Source: Polaribacter sp. (lineage in GTDB: Bacteria; Bacteroidota; Bacteroidia; Flavobacteriales; Flavobacteriaceae). From it: a stretch of DNA of 64,000 bases. Shown here one piece after another: positions 9,646-17,515 of the stretch. The stretch covers positions 22,052 through 86,051 of the forward strand of contig JAQWGI010000006.1 in the NCBI GenBank assembly GCA_029238315.1, written 5' to 3'. Under the pieces are notes generated by a model. That model ran no database searches. It saw nothing but the letters and a program-made list of their open reading frames with translations, and was not told the DNA's origin. The number at the start of each line of letters is the position of its first letter. Position 1 is the first letter of the stretch. The position numbers were made by a program, and so were the translations under genes.

Positions 9646-10320
9646 TTAAACATTCTTAAAATCAGTATTCATTTGAAGATACTGTAAAAACTCTTCTTTC
9701 GTTTCTTTGTTCTTAAATTTACCACCAAATTCTGCAGTAATAGTACTACTTTCAATGTCTTTAATTCCGCGAGAATTTACACATAAATGTTTGGCATCAA
9801 TCACACAAGCAACATCATCAGTACCTAATGCTTCTTGCATTGCTTGCACAACTTGCATGGTTAAACGCTCTTGAACTTGCGGTCTTTTTGCAAAATATTC
9901 TACAATTCTGTTCATTTTAGAAAGTCCTATTACTTTTCCATCAGAAATATAAGCAACATGTGCTCTACCAATAATTGGCAACAAATGATGCTCACAAGTA
10001 GAATACACAACGATATTCTTCTCTACCAACATTTCTCCATAATTGTAATTGTTTTCAAAAGTAGATGCTTTCGGTTTGTTTTTTGGGTCTAGCCCCATAA
10101 ACAATTCGTTTACAAACGCTTTTGCAACTCTCTTTGGAGTACCTTGTATACTATCATCAGTTAAATCCATTCCCAACGTTTGTAAAATATCTTTTACACT
10201 TTCCTGGATTCTTTCAATTTTTTCTTCGCTAGAAATAGCAAATGCATCTTCTCTCAAAGGTGTTTTTGCCGATGTACCAACGTGGTTCTCTCCTATTTCT
10301 TCTACTCTATCGTCATTCAT
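9646..10320 (-). CDS. folE: GTP cyclohydrolase I
   Basis: Converts GTP to 7,8-dihydroneopterin triphosphate, the first step of folate (and of tetrahydropterin and deazaguanine) synthesis. The zinc and active-site residues are present: Cys and two His in STCEHHLLP, and the second zinc Cys in HLCVNSRG. EYFAKRPQVQERLT and QGTPKRVAK are family signatures. The N-terminal GENHVGTSAKTPLREDAF segment is typical of Bacteroidota FolE. I chose the ATG at 10320 (MNDDRVEEIGEN, 224 residues), which matches the usual length; an ATG 7 codons upstream (10341) is an alternative. QueE, another branch user of this pathway, is at 61.4 kb, far from here. Confidence 0.95.
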   Translation of the reverse strand: MNDDRVEEIGENHVGTSAKTPLREDAFAISSEEKIERIQESVKDILQTLGMDLTDDSIQGTPKRVAKAFVNELFMGLDPKNKPKASTFENNYNYGEMLVEKNIVVYSTCEHHLLPIIGRAHVAYISDGKVIGLSKMNRIVEYFAKRPQVQERLTMQVVQAMQEALGTDDVACVIDAKHLCVNSRGIKDIESSTITAEFGGKFKNKETKEEFLQYLQMNTDFKNV

Positions 10321-10361
10321 TTTGCGATTCACTTCAAACATTTCTTTCTATATTATTTTTG

Positions 10362-10369
10362 CAAATTTA
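10362..10369 (-). promoter_or_regulatory. -7 promoter box of folE
   Basis: TAAATTTG on the minus strand matches TAnnTTTG. Transcription would start about 20-40 bases before the two possible folE start codons. No convincing -33 element. Confidence 0.45.
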
Positions 10370-10496
10370 CATGTTTGCAACGTATTTTTTAAGTTTCTTT
10401 ATAAATTAAAACTATGATTCTATAATTATTTTTTTAGTTCTCATTCGTCTTTTAATTTTGGGCGTTCGAGCGGGCTTTTCGTTGTATCTTATTACA

Positions 10497-10550
10497 CTGA
10501 ACTTGTTTCAGCGTCTTTTCATATTAATTTAGATACTAAAACAAGTTCAG
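10497..10550. repeat. Inverted repeat, CTGAACTTGTTT arms
   Basis: CTGAACTTGTTT (10497-10508) is repeated exactly in inverse orientation at 10539-10550, with a 30-base loop. The left arm is also self-complementary with the bases after it (CTGAA...TTCAG), a nested palindrome. Confidence 0.75.
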
Positions 10551-10604
10551 CATAAAAAGGATGTCACTGCGATCCCTAACGCAAGCGTATGTATTAACTT
10601 TTTA

Positions 10605-10668
10605 TCATTCCTGCGAAGGCAGGAATCCAAACTAACTTATTCTTAGATTCCTGCCTTCGCATGAATGA
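10605..10668. repeat. Inverted repeat pair with 23-base arms
   Basis: The arm at 10605-10627 (core CCTGCGAAGGCAGG) recurs inverted at 10646-10668 with one mismatch and an 18-base spacer. Each arm is partly palindromic. It lies directly after the hisS stop codon and could fold in the hisS transcript and act as its 3' end. This sequence type is widespread between genes in flavobacteria. Confidence 0.8.
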
Positions 10669-10675
10669 CCACCGT

Positions 10676-12043
10676 TTATTCTTTTAATTTTTGAATCAAT
10701 TCTGATAAAGAATAATCTATTTGCTCTCCAGAATTCATGTTTTTCAACGTAAAAACATCATTTACAACCTTAGAAACTACAAATTCAATTGCTCTATTAG
10801 AAACATATTTCCATTGTCGTTTTTGTGCCTTATTACTTTCACCTAAATCAGGATAAAATTCTGACTTGATATTTTCTTCTCGTAAATTCTTTATCGCTTT
10901 CATTTTCAAAACGTCTGTTGTTGCATCAAAATTTAAGAAAATAACTTTCGGTTTTGGTAAATCTACCGTTTTAAACAAACCTAGTTCTTCTAAAACTAAA
11001 TATATTCTGTCCAATCCAAATGAAATTCCAACTCCAGAAACATCTTTTAAACCAAAAATTCCTGTTAAATCGTCATAACGCCCTCCGCCGCCAATCGAAC
11101 CCATTTTTACACCTTCTGGCGCCCCAACTTCAAAAATAGCTCCGGTGTAATAATTCAATCCTCTTGCCAAGGTTACATCAACTTCTAAATTGGCCGATTC
11201 CAAGCCTAATTCAGTAATAGCATCACAAACAAAACGCAGTTCTTCTACACCTCTTGTTCCTTCTTCGGATGTTTGTAACATCGTTTCTAAAGAACTTAAT
11301 TTATTAGCATTTGAACCTGAAAAATCAAATAACGGACTCACTTTTTCAATGGCTTCTTCGGTAATTCCTTTTGACAACATTTCTTTTACAACGCCGTCTT
11401 TACCAATTTTGTCTAACTTATCTAATGCAACTGTAAAGTCGATTAATTTATCTTTTGCACCAATCACTTCTGCAATTCCTGATAATATTTTTCTGTTATT
11501 AATTTTAATTGTCGTTCCTGCTAAACCTAATTTGCTAAAAACCGAGTCGTACAATTGCACAAATTCTACCTCTTGCCAAAGCGATTTAGACCCTACAACA
11601 TCAGCATCACACTGAAAAAACTCTCTAAATCTTCCTTTTTGCGGACGATCTGCTCTCCAAACTGGCTGAATTTGATAACGTTTAAACGGAAATGTAATTT
11701 CGTTTTGATGTTGTACAACGTAACGCGCAAAAGGCACTGTTAAATCATAACGCAATGCTTTTTCAGAAATTTGACTTGTTAATTTTGTGCTATCTTTTTC
11801 TGATAATAGTTTCTCTTCAGCTTTTTTTAAATAATCTCCAGAATTTAAAATCTTAAAAATCAAACGATCACCTTCTTCACCGTATTTCCCCATCAACGTA
11901 GAAAAATTTTCAAAACTCGGCGTTTCAATGGGTTGAAATCCGTAGGTTTCAAAAGCAGCTTTAATCGTATTAAAAATATAATTACGATTTGCTATTTCTG
12001 TTGGCGAAAAATCTCTTGTTCCTTTTGGGATGCTTGGTTTCAT
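10676..12043 (-). CDS. hisS: Histidyl-tRNA synthetase
   Basis: Charges tRNA-His with histidine; class II aminoacyl-tRNA synthetase, cytoplasmic dimer. The 455 residues begin MKPSIPKGTRDFSP, the usual start. Motif 2 is present around RYDLTVPFARY and WRADRPQKGRFREFFQCDADVVG. The two histidine-specific loops are LARGLNYYTGAIFEV and GSIGGGGRYDDLTGIFG, and motif 3 is GVGISFGLDRIYLVLEE. The C-terminal anticodon-binding domain (PKVIFLNFD to the end) is complete. The minus-strand neighbour upstream is the YihY gene, 87 bases away, with a repeated GTTATCAGT between them. Confidence 0.97.
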   Translation of the reverse strand: MKPSIPKGTRDFSPTEIANRNYIFNTIKAAFETYGFQPIETPSFENFSTLMGKYGEEGDRLIFKILNSGDYLKKAEEKLLSEKDSTKLTSQISEKALRYDLTVPFARYVVQHQNEITFPFKRYQIQPVWRADRPQKGRFREFFQCDADVVGSKSLWQEVEFVQLYDSVFSKLGLAGTTIKINNRKILSGIAEVIGAKDKLIDFTVALDKLDKIGKDGVVKEMLSKGITEEAIEKVSPLFDFSGSNANKLSSLETMLQTSEEGTRGVEELRFVCDAITELGLESANLEVDVTLARGLNYYTGAIFEVGAPEGVKMGSIGGGGRYDDLTGIFGLKDVSGVGISFGLDRIYLVLEELGLFKTVDLPKPKVIFLNFDATTDVLKMKAIKNLREENIKSEFYPDLGESNKAQKRQWKYVSNRAIEFVVSKVVNDVFTLKNMNSGEQIDYSLSELIQKLKE

Positions 12044-12058
12044 ATAATTCAGTGTTCT

Positions 12059-12081
12059 GTTATCAGTGAACAGTTATCAGT
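12059..12081. repeat. Short direct repeat GTTATCAGT
   Basis: GTTATCAGT occurs at 12059-12067 and 12073-12081, and CTGTT...AACAG around the first copy makes a small hairpin. It sits between hisS and the YihY gene. Confidence 0.5.
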
Positions 12082-12130
12082 AAGTAGAAAATACTTAAAA
12101 TCCGCTGCGAGCGCAAATATCGTGAAAAAG

Positions 12131-13075
12131 TTATAACTTTTTAGGAGTTGCAAAGGTTTTATTTCGTCTTCTTAAACTGTAAATACTTGCGTTTAATTCG
12201 AAACCTAATAACAGAATAATGGCGTTTAGCCACACAAATAACATCAAAATTAAGAGCGTTCCTATTGAGCCATATAATTCGTTGTATTTAGAAAATTCAG
12301 TTACATAAATACTAAATAAGTAAAACGTAAAAATGGATAAAATGGTTGTAAAAATCGCGCCTGGCGAAAAGAATTTAGAATGTTTTCCAGATTTTGTTCC
12401 ATAGTGATATAACATAGAAACAATCGTAAAAACCATAGAAACAAATATAAATCCTTTACCAATTTGTAGCCAAAAAATATCATCTTCTAACCAACCTCGT
12501 TCTATTAATTTGTCTAATCCAATTTGGTAAAAAATGATCAAAGCAACAGTTACCACTAAGAAAAATGCCATTACTAAAGAAACACCCAATGAAATAATAT
12601 AGGCTCTTACTACATTTCTCATTTCTTTAACGTGATACGAATATTCGAATCCGCCAAAAATAGCATTTACACCGTTTGTCATTAAAAAAATGGAAACTAA
12701 AAATCCAAAAGATAATAACCCAGCCTGCTGATTTACTAAAATATCTTGAATAACTAATTGACTTGCTTCAAATGTTTTTGGTGGTAATACTTCTGCAATT
12801 AAAGACATTAGTCCTTCTTGAAAACCATCAATAGAAATGTACGGGATTAACGTTAATACAAATAACAAAAACGGGAAAATTGCCATAAAAAAACTGTACG
12901 CAATTCCACCAGCTCTTGTAGTTAAAGCGCCTTCAACAATACCAATAATATACATTTCTAGCACATCGTACAAAGACATTCCTTCTAAACCAGGAATTTT
13001 TATCTTTTTACCAAAGCGCACCAAAATATTGATAATGGGAATTTTCTCAAGCTTATCTTCTATTTCTTTTGTCAT
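12131..13075 (-). CDS. YihY/BrkB family inner membrane protein
   Basis: A 314-residue integral membrane protein with about six hydrophobic segments (near residues 50-80, 95-115, 130-150, 165-190, 205-230 and 240-290). It has the family features LTTRAGGIAYSFFMAIFPFLLF and LLILMLFVWLNAIILLLGFELN, the latter near the C-terminus. YihY/BrkB proteins are widespread and were once mislabelled ribonuclease BN; their transport or envelope role is not settled. The minus-strand neighbours are nadC, a pentapeptide protein, a broken four-helix-bundle gene (upstream) and hisS (downstream). The nearby repeat array may contain the promoter. Confidence 0.88.
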   Translation of the reverse strand: MTKEIEDKLEKIPIINILVRFGKKIKIPGLEGMSLYDVLEMYIIGIVEGALTTRAGGIAYSFFMAIFPFLLFVLTLIPYISIDGFQEGLMSLIAEVLPPKTFEASQLVIQDILVNQQAGLLSFGFLVSIFLMTNGVNAIFGGFEYSYHVKEMRNVVRAYIISLGVSLVMAFFLVVTVALIIFYQIGLDKLIERGWLEDDIFWLQIGKGFIFVSMVFTIVSMLYHYGTKSGKHSKFFSPGAIFTTILSIFTFYLFSIYVTEFSKYNELYGSIGTLLILMLFVWLNAIILLLGFELNASIYSLRRRNKTFATPKKL

Positions 13076-13080
13076 TGTTT

Positions 13081-13121
13081 AAAGTTGCAAAGTTTCAAAG
13101 TTGAAAATAGTTGCAAAGTTT
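13081..13121 (-). repeat. Degenerate AACTTTG array upstream of the YihY gene
   Basis: Read on the minus strand, the stretch gives four copies of the AACTTTG/AAACTTTG unit, none with the full TA of a -7 box. It fills the gap between the broken four-helix-bundle gene and the YihY start codon. Confidence 0.6.
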
Positions 13122-13485
13122 TTAATTTTGTTTTGATTTTATACTTCTAATAAAACTTGATAACATTCGTTCTATTTCTCTTGACGACCCATACAGATCA
13201 TCAAATTTTTCTTTCTTGATATATTCTAAATTATAGGCAATTTCTAATTGTGTTTGTAATTCAAAAAGTGATGCAATTGCAATATTTAAAAAACCGAAGA
13301 TAATCTTTCACTCCTTCTCTACCAAAACCTTCATAAATATTGCTCGGAACTGAAACGGAACATCTTCTTATTTGTGATGTTAAACCAAAAACTTCTTCTT
13401 TTGGAAACTTATTAGAAACTTTATAGATTTCAGTCACAAAACGCATCGATTTTTGCCAGACCAATAAATCTCTGAACGTTTTCAT
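13122..13485 (-). pseudogene. Four-helix-bundle (23S rRNA intervening-sequence type) protein, frameshifted
   Basis: The first frame gives MKTFRDLLVWQKSM, SSQIRR-like TSQIRRCSVSVPSNIYEGFGREG and DYLRF, then runs out of frame at a run of six T (minus strand) and stops after 74 residues. With one T removed the frame continues LNIAIASLFELQTQLEIA to DLYGSSREIERMLSS and stops at 13122, giving the normal 120 residues of the family. Members are often found inside 23S rRNA intervening sequences or as stand-alone genes of unknown function. This copy stands alone among housekeeping genes. It is either a true pseudogene or a sequencing error at a homopolymer. A TAACTTTG box at 13510-13517 could be its promoter. 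Confidence 0.85.
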
Positions 13486-13504
13486 TTCTTTTTCTTTCTT
13501 TTTT

Positions 13505-13585
13505 AGCTACAAAGTTAAAAGTAGTTGCAAAGTTTACTCTTAAAATTAACTTTGCCACTTTGTTACTTTTGCCGCTTTGTTACTT
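13505..13585. repeat. AACTTTG-type repeat array, both orientations
   Basis: The stretch alternates CAAAGTTA (minus-strand TAACTTTG at 13510-13517), TTGCAAAGTTT, TTAACTTTG, CCACTTTG, TTACTTTTG and TACTTTC. Copies point both ways and several match the -7 consensus. It fills the space between the pentapeptide gene's end and the start of the four-helix-bundle gene. Confidence 0.65.
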
Positions 13586-13587
13586 TC

Positions 13588-14160
13588 TTACTCAACCAAA
13601 ATTCCATATTTCTGCAACAAGCCCATAACATTTTCTTTAGAGAATTTCGCACCTTTTAATCGGTTGATTTCTGGATTTATAGAAAAATTCATGGATGTGA
13701 TAAAATTCCCTTTTTCTAAATTTACGTTCTCAAAAATAGTGTTTTTTAAGTCGCAATAATCAAAAAAACAATTTGATAAATTGGTTTCTGTAAAATCTAC
13801 TTCTTGTAAATTACAGTGTATGAATGTTGTTTTAGGTATTTTTAATTGATAAAAGGAAGAGAAATTTAACTGACATTCTTTAAAAGTCATTTGTAATAAA
13901 AACGGATCACATTCATTAAATTTTACGCCAATCATTTTGCAATTGTAAAACTGAACATCTTTAAATGCAGTGTCTTTTAAAATTGTATTGCTAAAATTAC
14001 AATCGATAAACTCACACGCTAAAAACTGAATGTTTGATGCGTGTACATTTTCGAAATTGCAATTTGTAAATGTACAATTGTCATATTCTCCTTTTTTGAT
14101 TTTCGTTTTGGTAAAATCAATTTTAGAATACGTTTCGCTATCGAAGTAATTGTTTATCAT
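13588..14160 (-). CDS. Pentapeptide-repeat protein
   Basis: A 190-residue soluble protein built almost entirely of A(N/C)LxF-like five-residue repeats, such as CTFTNCNFENVHASN, FIDCNFSNTILKD, FIHCNLQEVDFTETNLSNCFF and CDLKNTIFENVNLEKG. These form a right-handed quadrilateral beta-helix. Similar cytoplasmic proteins include the Qnr and McbG DNA-gyrase protectors, but most have no known role and I would not assign one. The frame extends 13 codons further upstream, but that part lies in the AACTTTG array, so I use the ATG at 14160 (MINNYFDSETY). It lies 81 bases after nadC on the same strand. Confidence 0.85.
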   Translation of the reverse strand: MINNYFDSETYSKIDFTKTKIKKGEYDNCTFTNCNFENVHASNIQFLACEFIDCNFSNTILKDTAFKDVQFYNCKMIGVKFNECDPFLLQMTFKECQLNFSSFYQLKIPKTTFIHCNLQEVDFTETNLSNCFFDYCDLKNTIFENVNLEKGNFITSMNFSINPEINRLKGAKFSKENVMGLLQKYGILVE

Positions 14161-14174
14161 AGTTTTCTTTTGAA

Positions 14175-14238
14175 GAATCAAAGTTAAAATTAGTTGCAAA
14201 GTGACAAAGTTAAACTTTGCAACTTTGTTACTTTGACT
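14175..14238. repeat. AACTTTG-type repeat array between nadC and the pentapeptide gene
   Basis: Minus-strand reading gives two perfect TAACTTTG units and two TCACTTTG/GCAACTTTG relatives; plus-strand reading gives AACTTTGCAACTTTGTTACTTTG. The two orientations overlap as a palindrome (AAAGTTAAACTTT). The minus-strand copies could be promoters for the pentapeptide gene. Confidence 0.7.
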
Positions 14239-14240
14239 CT

Positions 14241-15101
14241 CTATTCAACTGCCTTAAGACTCAAATCCATATTGTACACCGAATGTGTTAATGCACCAGA
14301 AGAAATAAAATCTACGCCACAATCTGCATACTTTCTAATAGTTTCTTCGTTAATTCCGCCAGAAGATTCAGTCAAACATTTGTCGCCAATTAAAGCAACA
14401 GCTTTGCGTGTATCTTGGTAATTAAAATTATCGATTAAGATTCTGTAAACGCCGCCACAATCTAAAATTTCTTGAATTTCCTCTAAGTTTCTAGCTTCTA
14501 CAATAATTTTTATATCAATTTTATTCTCAGCTAAATAGGTTTTTGTTTTGTTGATTGCAGCAGTAATTCCGCCAGCAAAATCTATATGATTATCTTTAAT
14601 CATTACCATATCGTACAAAGCAAATCGGTGATTTTCTCCACCACCAATTTTAACCGCCCATTTTTCGATAGCTCTAATTCCTGGTGTCGTTTTTCTAGTA
14701 TCTAAAACTTTGGTTTTAGTGCCTTCTAATAAATCAGTAAAAAAACGTGTTTTAGTTGCTATTGCGCTCATTCTTTGCATGGAGTTTAACACAAAACGCT
14801 CAGCTTGTAAAATGGATTGAGAGCTACCAGAAACGTAAAAAACAACATCGCCAAACTGTACTTTTTCACCATCATTAATCAAAGTTTCAACTTGTAAGTT
14901 TTTATCTACTGCTTTAAAAATCATTTTGGCAAATTCAACTCCGGCTATAATCCCGTTGTCTTTTACCAATAATTTTGCTTTTCCTTTTGCATCCGCAGGA
15001 ATACAAGAAAGCGAAGTGTGATCTCCTTCTCCAATATCTTCTCTAATTGCATTGGTAATGATTATTTTTAATTCTGCATCAAATTGTTCTTCAGATATCA
15101 T
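14241..15101 (-). CDS. nadC: Nicotinate-nucleotide pyrophosphorylase (carboxylating)
   Basis: Makes nicotinate mononucleotide from quinolinate and PRPP in de novo NAD synthesis; cytoplasmic. The 286-residue form begins at the ATG at 15101 (MISEEQFDAELK); 13 further upstream codons look non-coding. Family motifs are IREDIGEGDHTS, AERFVLNSMQRMSAIAT, TKVLDTRKTTPGIRAIEKWAVKIGG (written here as separate short matches: VLDTRKTTPG and KWAVKIGGGENHR), DMVMIKDNHID and the C-terminal GGINEETIRKYADCGVDFISSGALTH. The substrate-binding Arg, His and Lys residues are all in place. It is divergent from rlmH. Confidence 0.95.
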   Translation of the reverse strand: MISEEQFDAELKIIITNAIREDIGEGDHTSLSCIPADAKGKAKLLVKDNGIIAGVEFAKMIFKAVDKNLQVETLINDGEKVQFGDVVFYVSGSSQSILQAERFVLNSMQRMSAIATKTRFFTDLLEGTKTKVLDTRKTTPGIRAIEKWAVKIGGGENHRFALYDMVMIKDNHIDFAGGITAAINKTKTYLAENKIDIKIIVEARNLEEIQEILDCGGVYRILIDNFNYQDTRKAVALIGDKCLTESSGGINEETIRKYADCGVDFISSGALTHSVYNMDLSLKAVE

Positions 15102-15213
15102 AAGATTATATTGAGATGTAAAAATAGGAATGATTTTCAACTTTTTGTCAGTTCAAGTGAATTTATGAGTAAAAAACGAATAAATTTGTATTGAGAACTT
15201 ATTAAAGTAAAAC

Positions 15214-15260
15214 TTCTCGTTACAATTTTTCTTTTATCTCGACTCCGCTCGATATGACAG
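15214..15260. repeat. CTCGA-type palindromic intergenic repeat, copy 1
   Basis: TTCTCG followed by TACAATTTTT and then ATCTCGACTCCGCTCGATAT. Nearly the same block recurs at 21021-21064. The core CTCGACTCCGCTCGA is an imperfect palindrome. It lies between the divergent nadC and rlmH genes. Confidence 0.75.
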
Positions 15261-15295
15261 AAATTTTCTCGAAGCGACAAATTCAAAAAAAAACT

Positions 15296-15769
15296 ATGAA
15301 AATTAAACTTTTGGCCATCGGTAAAACAGACGACAAAAACTTGCTTCAATTAATTGATGTGTATCAAAAGCGCTTAAAACATTACATAAAATTTGAGCTA
15401 GAAATAATTCAGGATATTAAAAACGTAAAGAATTTAAGTGAAGATCAGCAGAAAGAAAAAGAAGGTGAATTGATTCTTAGCAAATTGCAAAACACAGATC
15501 AATTGGTTTTATTAGACGACAAAGGGAAAGATTTTACTTCCATAGAGTTTTCGAAATATCTACAAAAGAAAATGAATTCGGGAATCAAACAATTGGTTTT
15601 GGTTATTGGCGGACCTTACGGGTTTTCTGAATCTGTTTATAAAAAATCAAATGGAAAAATATCATTATCTAAAATGACATTCTCTCATCAAATGATTCGA
15701 TTATTTGTTGTTGAGCAATTGTATCGTGGATTTACGATTCTTAAGAATGAACCCTATCATCATGAGTAG
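15296..15769 (+). CDS. rlmH: 23S rRNA (pseudouridine1915-N3)-methyltransferase
   Basis: Methylates pseudouridine 1915 in helix 69 of 23S rRNA, on assembled 70S ribosomes; SPOUT-class enzyme. The 157-residue form starting MKIKLLAIGKTDD matches the family length (E. coli 155). The SPOUT knot is visible as QLVLVIGGPYGFSE, and the conserved end is LSLSKMTFSHQMIRLFVVEQLYRG (short matches: KMTFSHQMIR and LYRGFTI) with NEPYHHE at the C-terminus. Earlier in-frame codons fall in the palindromic repeat and were not used. rdgB follows 59 bases later with its own promoter. Confidence 0.96.
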   Translation: MKIKLLAIGKTDDKNLLQLIDVYQKRLKHYIKFELEIIQDIKNVKNLSEDQQKEKEGELILSKLQNTDQLVLLDDKGKDFTSIEFSKYLQKKMNSGIKQLVLVIGGPYGFSESVYKKSNGKISLSKMTFSHQMIRLFVVEQLYRGFTILKNEPYHHE

Positions 15770-15816
15770 ATTTAAAAATCAATAATCGTATTTATAATTC
15801 CCCATCTTAAATTAAG

Positions 15817-15824
15817 TATTTTCG
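15817..15824 (+). promoter_or_regulatory. -7-like box of rdgB
   Basis: TATTTTCG (one mismatch to TAnnTTTG) ends 4 bases before the ATG, which implies a leaderless or nearly leaderless transcript. Confidence 0.4.
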
Positions 15825-15828
15825 CACT

Positions 15829-16410
15829 ATGAAACTAGTTTTTGCTACAAATAACCTAAATAAACTTGCTGAAGTTCAAAAGATGTTACCAACATCAATT
15901 GAATTGCTTTCTTTAAAAGACATCAATTGTTTTGATGAAATTGACGAAACTGAAACAACCCTAGAAGGAAATGCAAAGTTAAAAGCAGATTATATTACAC
16001 AAAAATTTGGCTATAATTGTTTTGCTGACGACACTGGTTTAGAGGTTGAAAGTTTAGATAATAAGCCTGGAGTATATTCTGCACGCTACGCTGGACTAGA
16101 AAATGATTCAGAAAAAAATATGGAAAAACTATTGTCTGAATTAGAAAATAAATCAAACAGAAAAGCACAGTTTAGAACTGCAATTGCATTGAATTTAAAC
16201 AATAAACAGTTTTTATTTGAAGGTATTTGTAAAGGTAAAATTACCCAAGAAAAACAAGGCGAAAAAGGTTTTGGTTATGATCCAATTTTTAAACCAAACG
16301 GATTTAACAACTCTTTTGCAGAAATGACATCCGAAGAAAAAAATAGTATTTCTCATAGAGGAAATGCCATTAATAAATTAGTTACTTTTTTATCAAAATA
16401 TAAATCTTAA
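15829..16410 (+). CDS. rdgB: Non-canonical purine NTP pyrophosphatase (dITP/XTP)
   Basis: Hydrolyses ITP, dITP and XTP to their monophosphates to keep deaminated purines out of nucleic acids. The 193-residue length is normal. It begins [19 protein letters not shown] with the TNN.NK substrate loop. [22 protein letters not shown] and FGYDPIF are the family blocks, and [19 protein letters not shown] is the C-terminal signature with the catalytic acidic residues and Ser-His-Arg. Cytoplasmic. The palindromic repeat downstream separates it from the ABC transporter genes. Confidence 0.95.
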   Translation: MKLVFATNNLNKLAEVQKMLPTSIELLSLKDINCFDEIDETETTLEGNAKLKADYITQKFGYNCFADDTGLEVESLDNKPGVYSARYAGLENDSEKNMEKLLSELENKSNRKAQFRTAIALNLNNKQFLFEGICKGKITQEKQGEKGFGYDPIFKPNGFNNSFAEMTSEEKNSISHRGNAINKLVTFLSKYKS

Positions 16411-16422
16411 ATTTGCCTCCTT

Positions 16423-16480
16423 GAGTGGAGTCGAGAGGTTTTTATCTTTATTAAGTCTCCACTGTGCTCGACCAGACATT
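16423..16480. repeat. CTCGA-type palindromic intergenic repeat, copy 2
   Basis: GAGTGGAGTCGAGA (16424-16437) and TCTCCACTGTGCTCGACCAGAC (16456-16477) are inverse relatives that could pair. It lies between rdgB and the permease gene. Confidence 0.65.
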
Positions 16481-16488
16481 AATATTAA

Positions 16489-17514
16489 ATGAAATACAAA
16501 ACATACACAAAACAATTTATATTACTACTGATTTTAGTAGTGATTTTGTTTTTCTTAAACATCAGTTTTGGTTCAGTTTCTATTCCGTTTAAAGCTATTT
16601 TCGCCATCCTTTTTGGCGATGAATCCATTAAAGAAAGTTGGCAAACTATCATTATAAATTTTAGATTACCTAAAGCCATCACTGCAATATTAGTTGGCTC
16701 TGGCTTATCTATAAGTGGTTTATTAATGCAGACACTGTTTAGAAACCCGTTAGCAGGTCCTTTTGTTTTAGGTATTTCTTCTGGAGCAAGTTTAGGGGTT
16801 GCGTTATTAATTTTAGGAACGTCTATTTTTGGTGGTTTCTCATACTTAATTAACTCAAATTGGTCTATTGCAATTGCATCAAGTTTGGGTTCTTTTATAG
16901 TCTTGTCGGGAGTTATTTTTGCTGCAAATAAAGTTAGAAACACGATGTCTATTCTTATTATTGGATTAATGTTTGGTAGTTTTACTGCTTCAATTATTAG
17001 CGTCCTATCGTATTTTAGTGAAGCACAACAAATTCAACAATATGTCTTTTGGAGTTTTGGTAGTTTAGGAAATTTATCCTGGGATGAAATATCTATTTTT
17101 ATTTTTATTTATTTAATTGGTTTTGCTGGAGTTTTTGCAATTATAAAACCTTTAAATAGTTTTTTATTAGGGGAAAAATATGCAAAAAGCTTAGGGATTA
17201 ACATTAAAAAAAGTAGAATTATTATTTTAATAATTACCAGTTTGTTGACAGGCGTAATTACTGCATTTTCTGGTCCTATCGCCTTTGTTGGATTGGCTGT
17301 TCCGCATATTACTAAATTGATCTTTACCACATCTAATCATAAAACACTTATTCCAGCAACAGCAATTACGGGTGCAATTGTATTGTTAATTTGCGATATA
17401 ATTGCGCAATTACCAACATCAGAGTTTACGTTACCAATAAATGCAATTACCTCTTTATTTGGGGCTCCAATTGTTATTTGGTTGTTAATTAGAAAGAAAA
17501 AACTATACATTTAA
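16489..17514 (+). CDS. FecCD-type ABC transporter permease (iron siderophore/heme/corrinoid)
   Basis: A 341-residue inner membrane protein with about ten membrane spans. The family signature reads GSGLSISGLLMQTLFRNPLA followed by PFVLGISSGASLG, and GPIAFVGLAVPHITKL is the cytoplasmic loop that contacts the ATPase. Importers of this type move Fe-siderophores, heme or vitamin B12 from the periplasm. The ATPase gene begins 1 base after this stop codon. No substrate-binding protein gene lies beside it, so the substrate cannot be named from context. Confidence 0.9.
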   Translation: MKYKTYTKQFILLLILVVILFFLNISFGSVSIPFKAIFAILFGDESIKESWQTIIINFRLPKAITAILVGSGLSISGLLMQTLFRNPLAGPFVLGISSGASLGVALLILGTSIFGGFSYLINSNWSIAIASSLGSFIVLSGVIFAANKVRNTMSILIIGLMFGSFTASIISVLSYFSEAQQIQQYVFWSFGSLGNLSWDEISIFIFIYLIGFAGVFAIIKPLNSFLLGEKYAKSLGINIKKSRIIILIITSLLTGVITAFSGPIAFVGLAVPHITKLIFTTSNHKTLIPATAITGAIVLLICDIIAQLPTSEFTLPINAITSLFGAPIVIWLLIRKKKLYI

Positions 17515-17515
17515 A

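Larger units (their letters stand above)
10370..10675. other. Repeat-rich intergenic region between hisS and folE
   Basis: There is no coding frame here. The stretch is assembled from at least three repeat modules: a G+C-rich block at about 10460-10490 (around GGGCGTTCGAGCGGG) that recalls repeats seen between genes in other flavobacteria, the CTGAACTTGTTT inverted repeat (10497-10550), and the 23-base inverted pair at 10605-10668. Base composition is visibly richer in G+C than the surrounding genes. Confidence 0.6.

Noticed and set aside
10049..10417. 122-codon plus-strand reading frame over the folE start
   Set aside because: Mostly antisense to folE; its end falls in repeat sequence.
11190..11615. 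141-codon plus-strand reading frame
   Set aside because: It lies wholly antisense to hisS, which has all its motifs, and its translation has no recognisable features.
16485..16943. 152-codon minus-strand reading frame
   Set aside because: It is antisense to the FecCD permease and its composition mirrors the hydrophobic sense frame.
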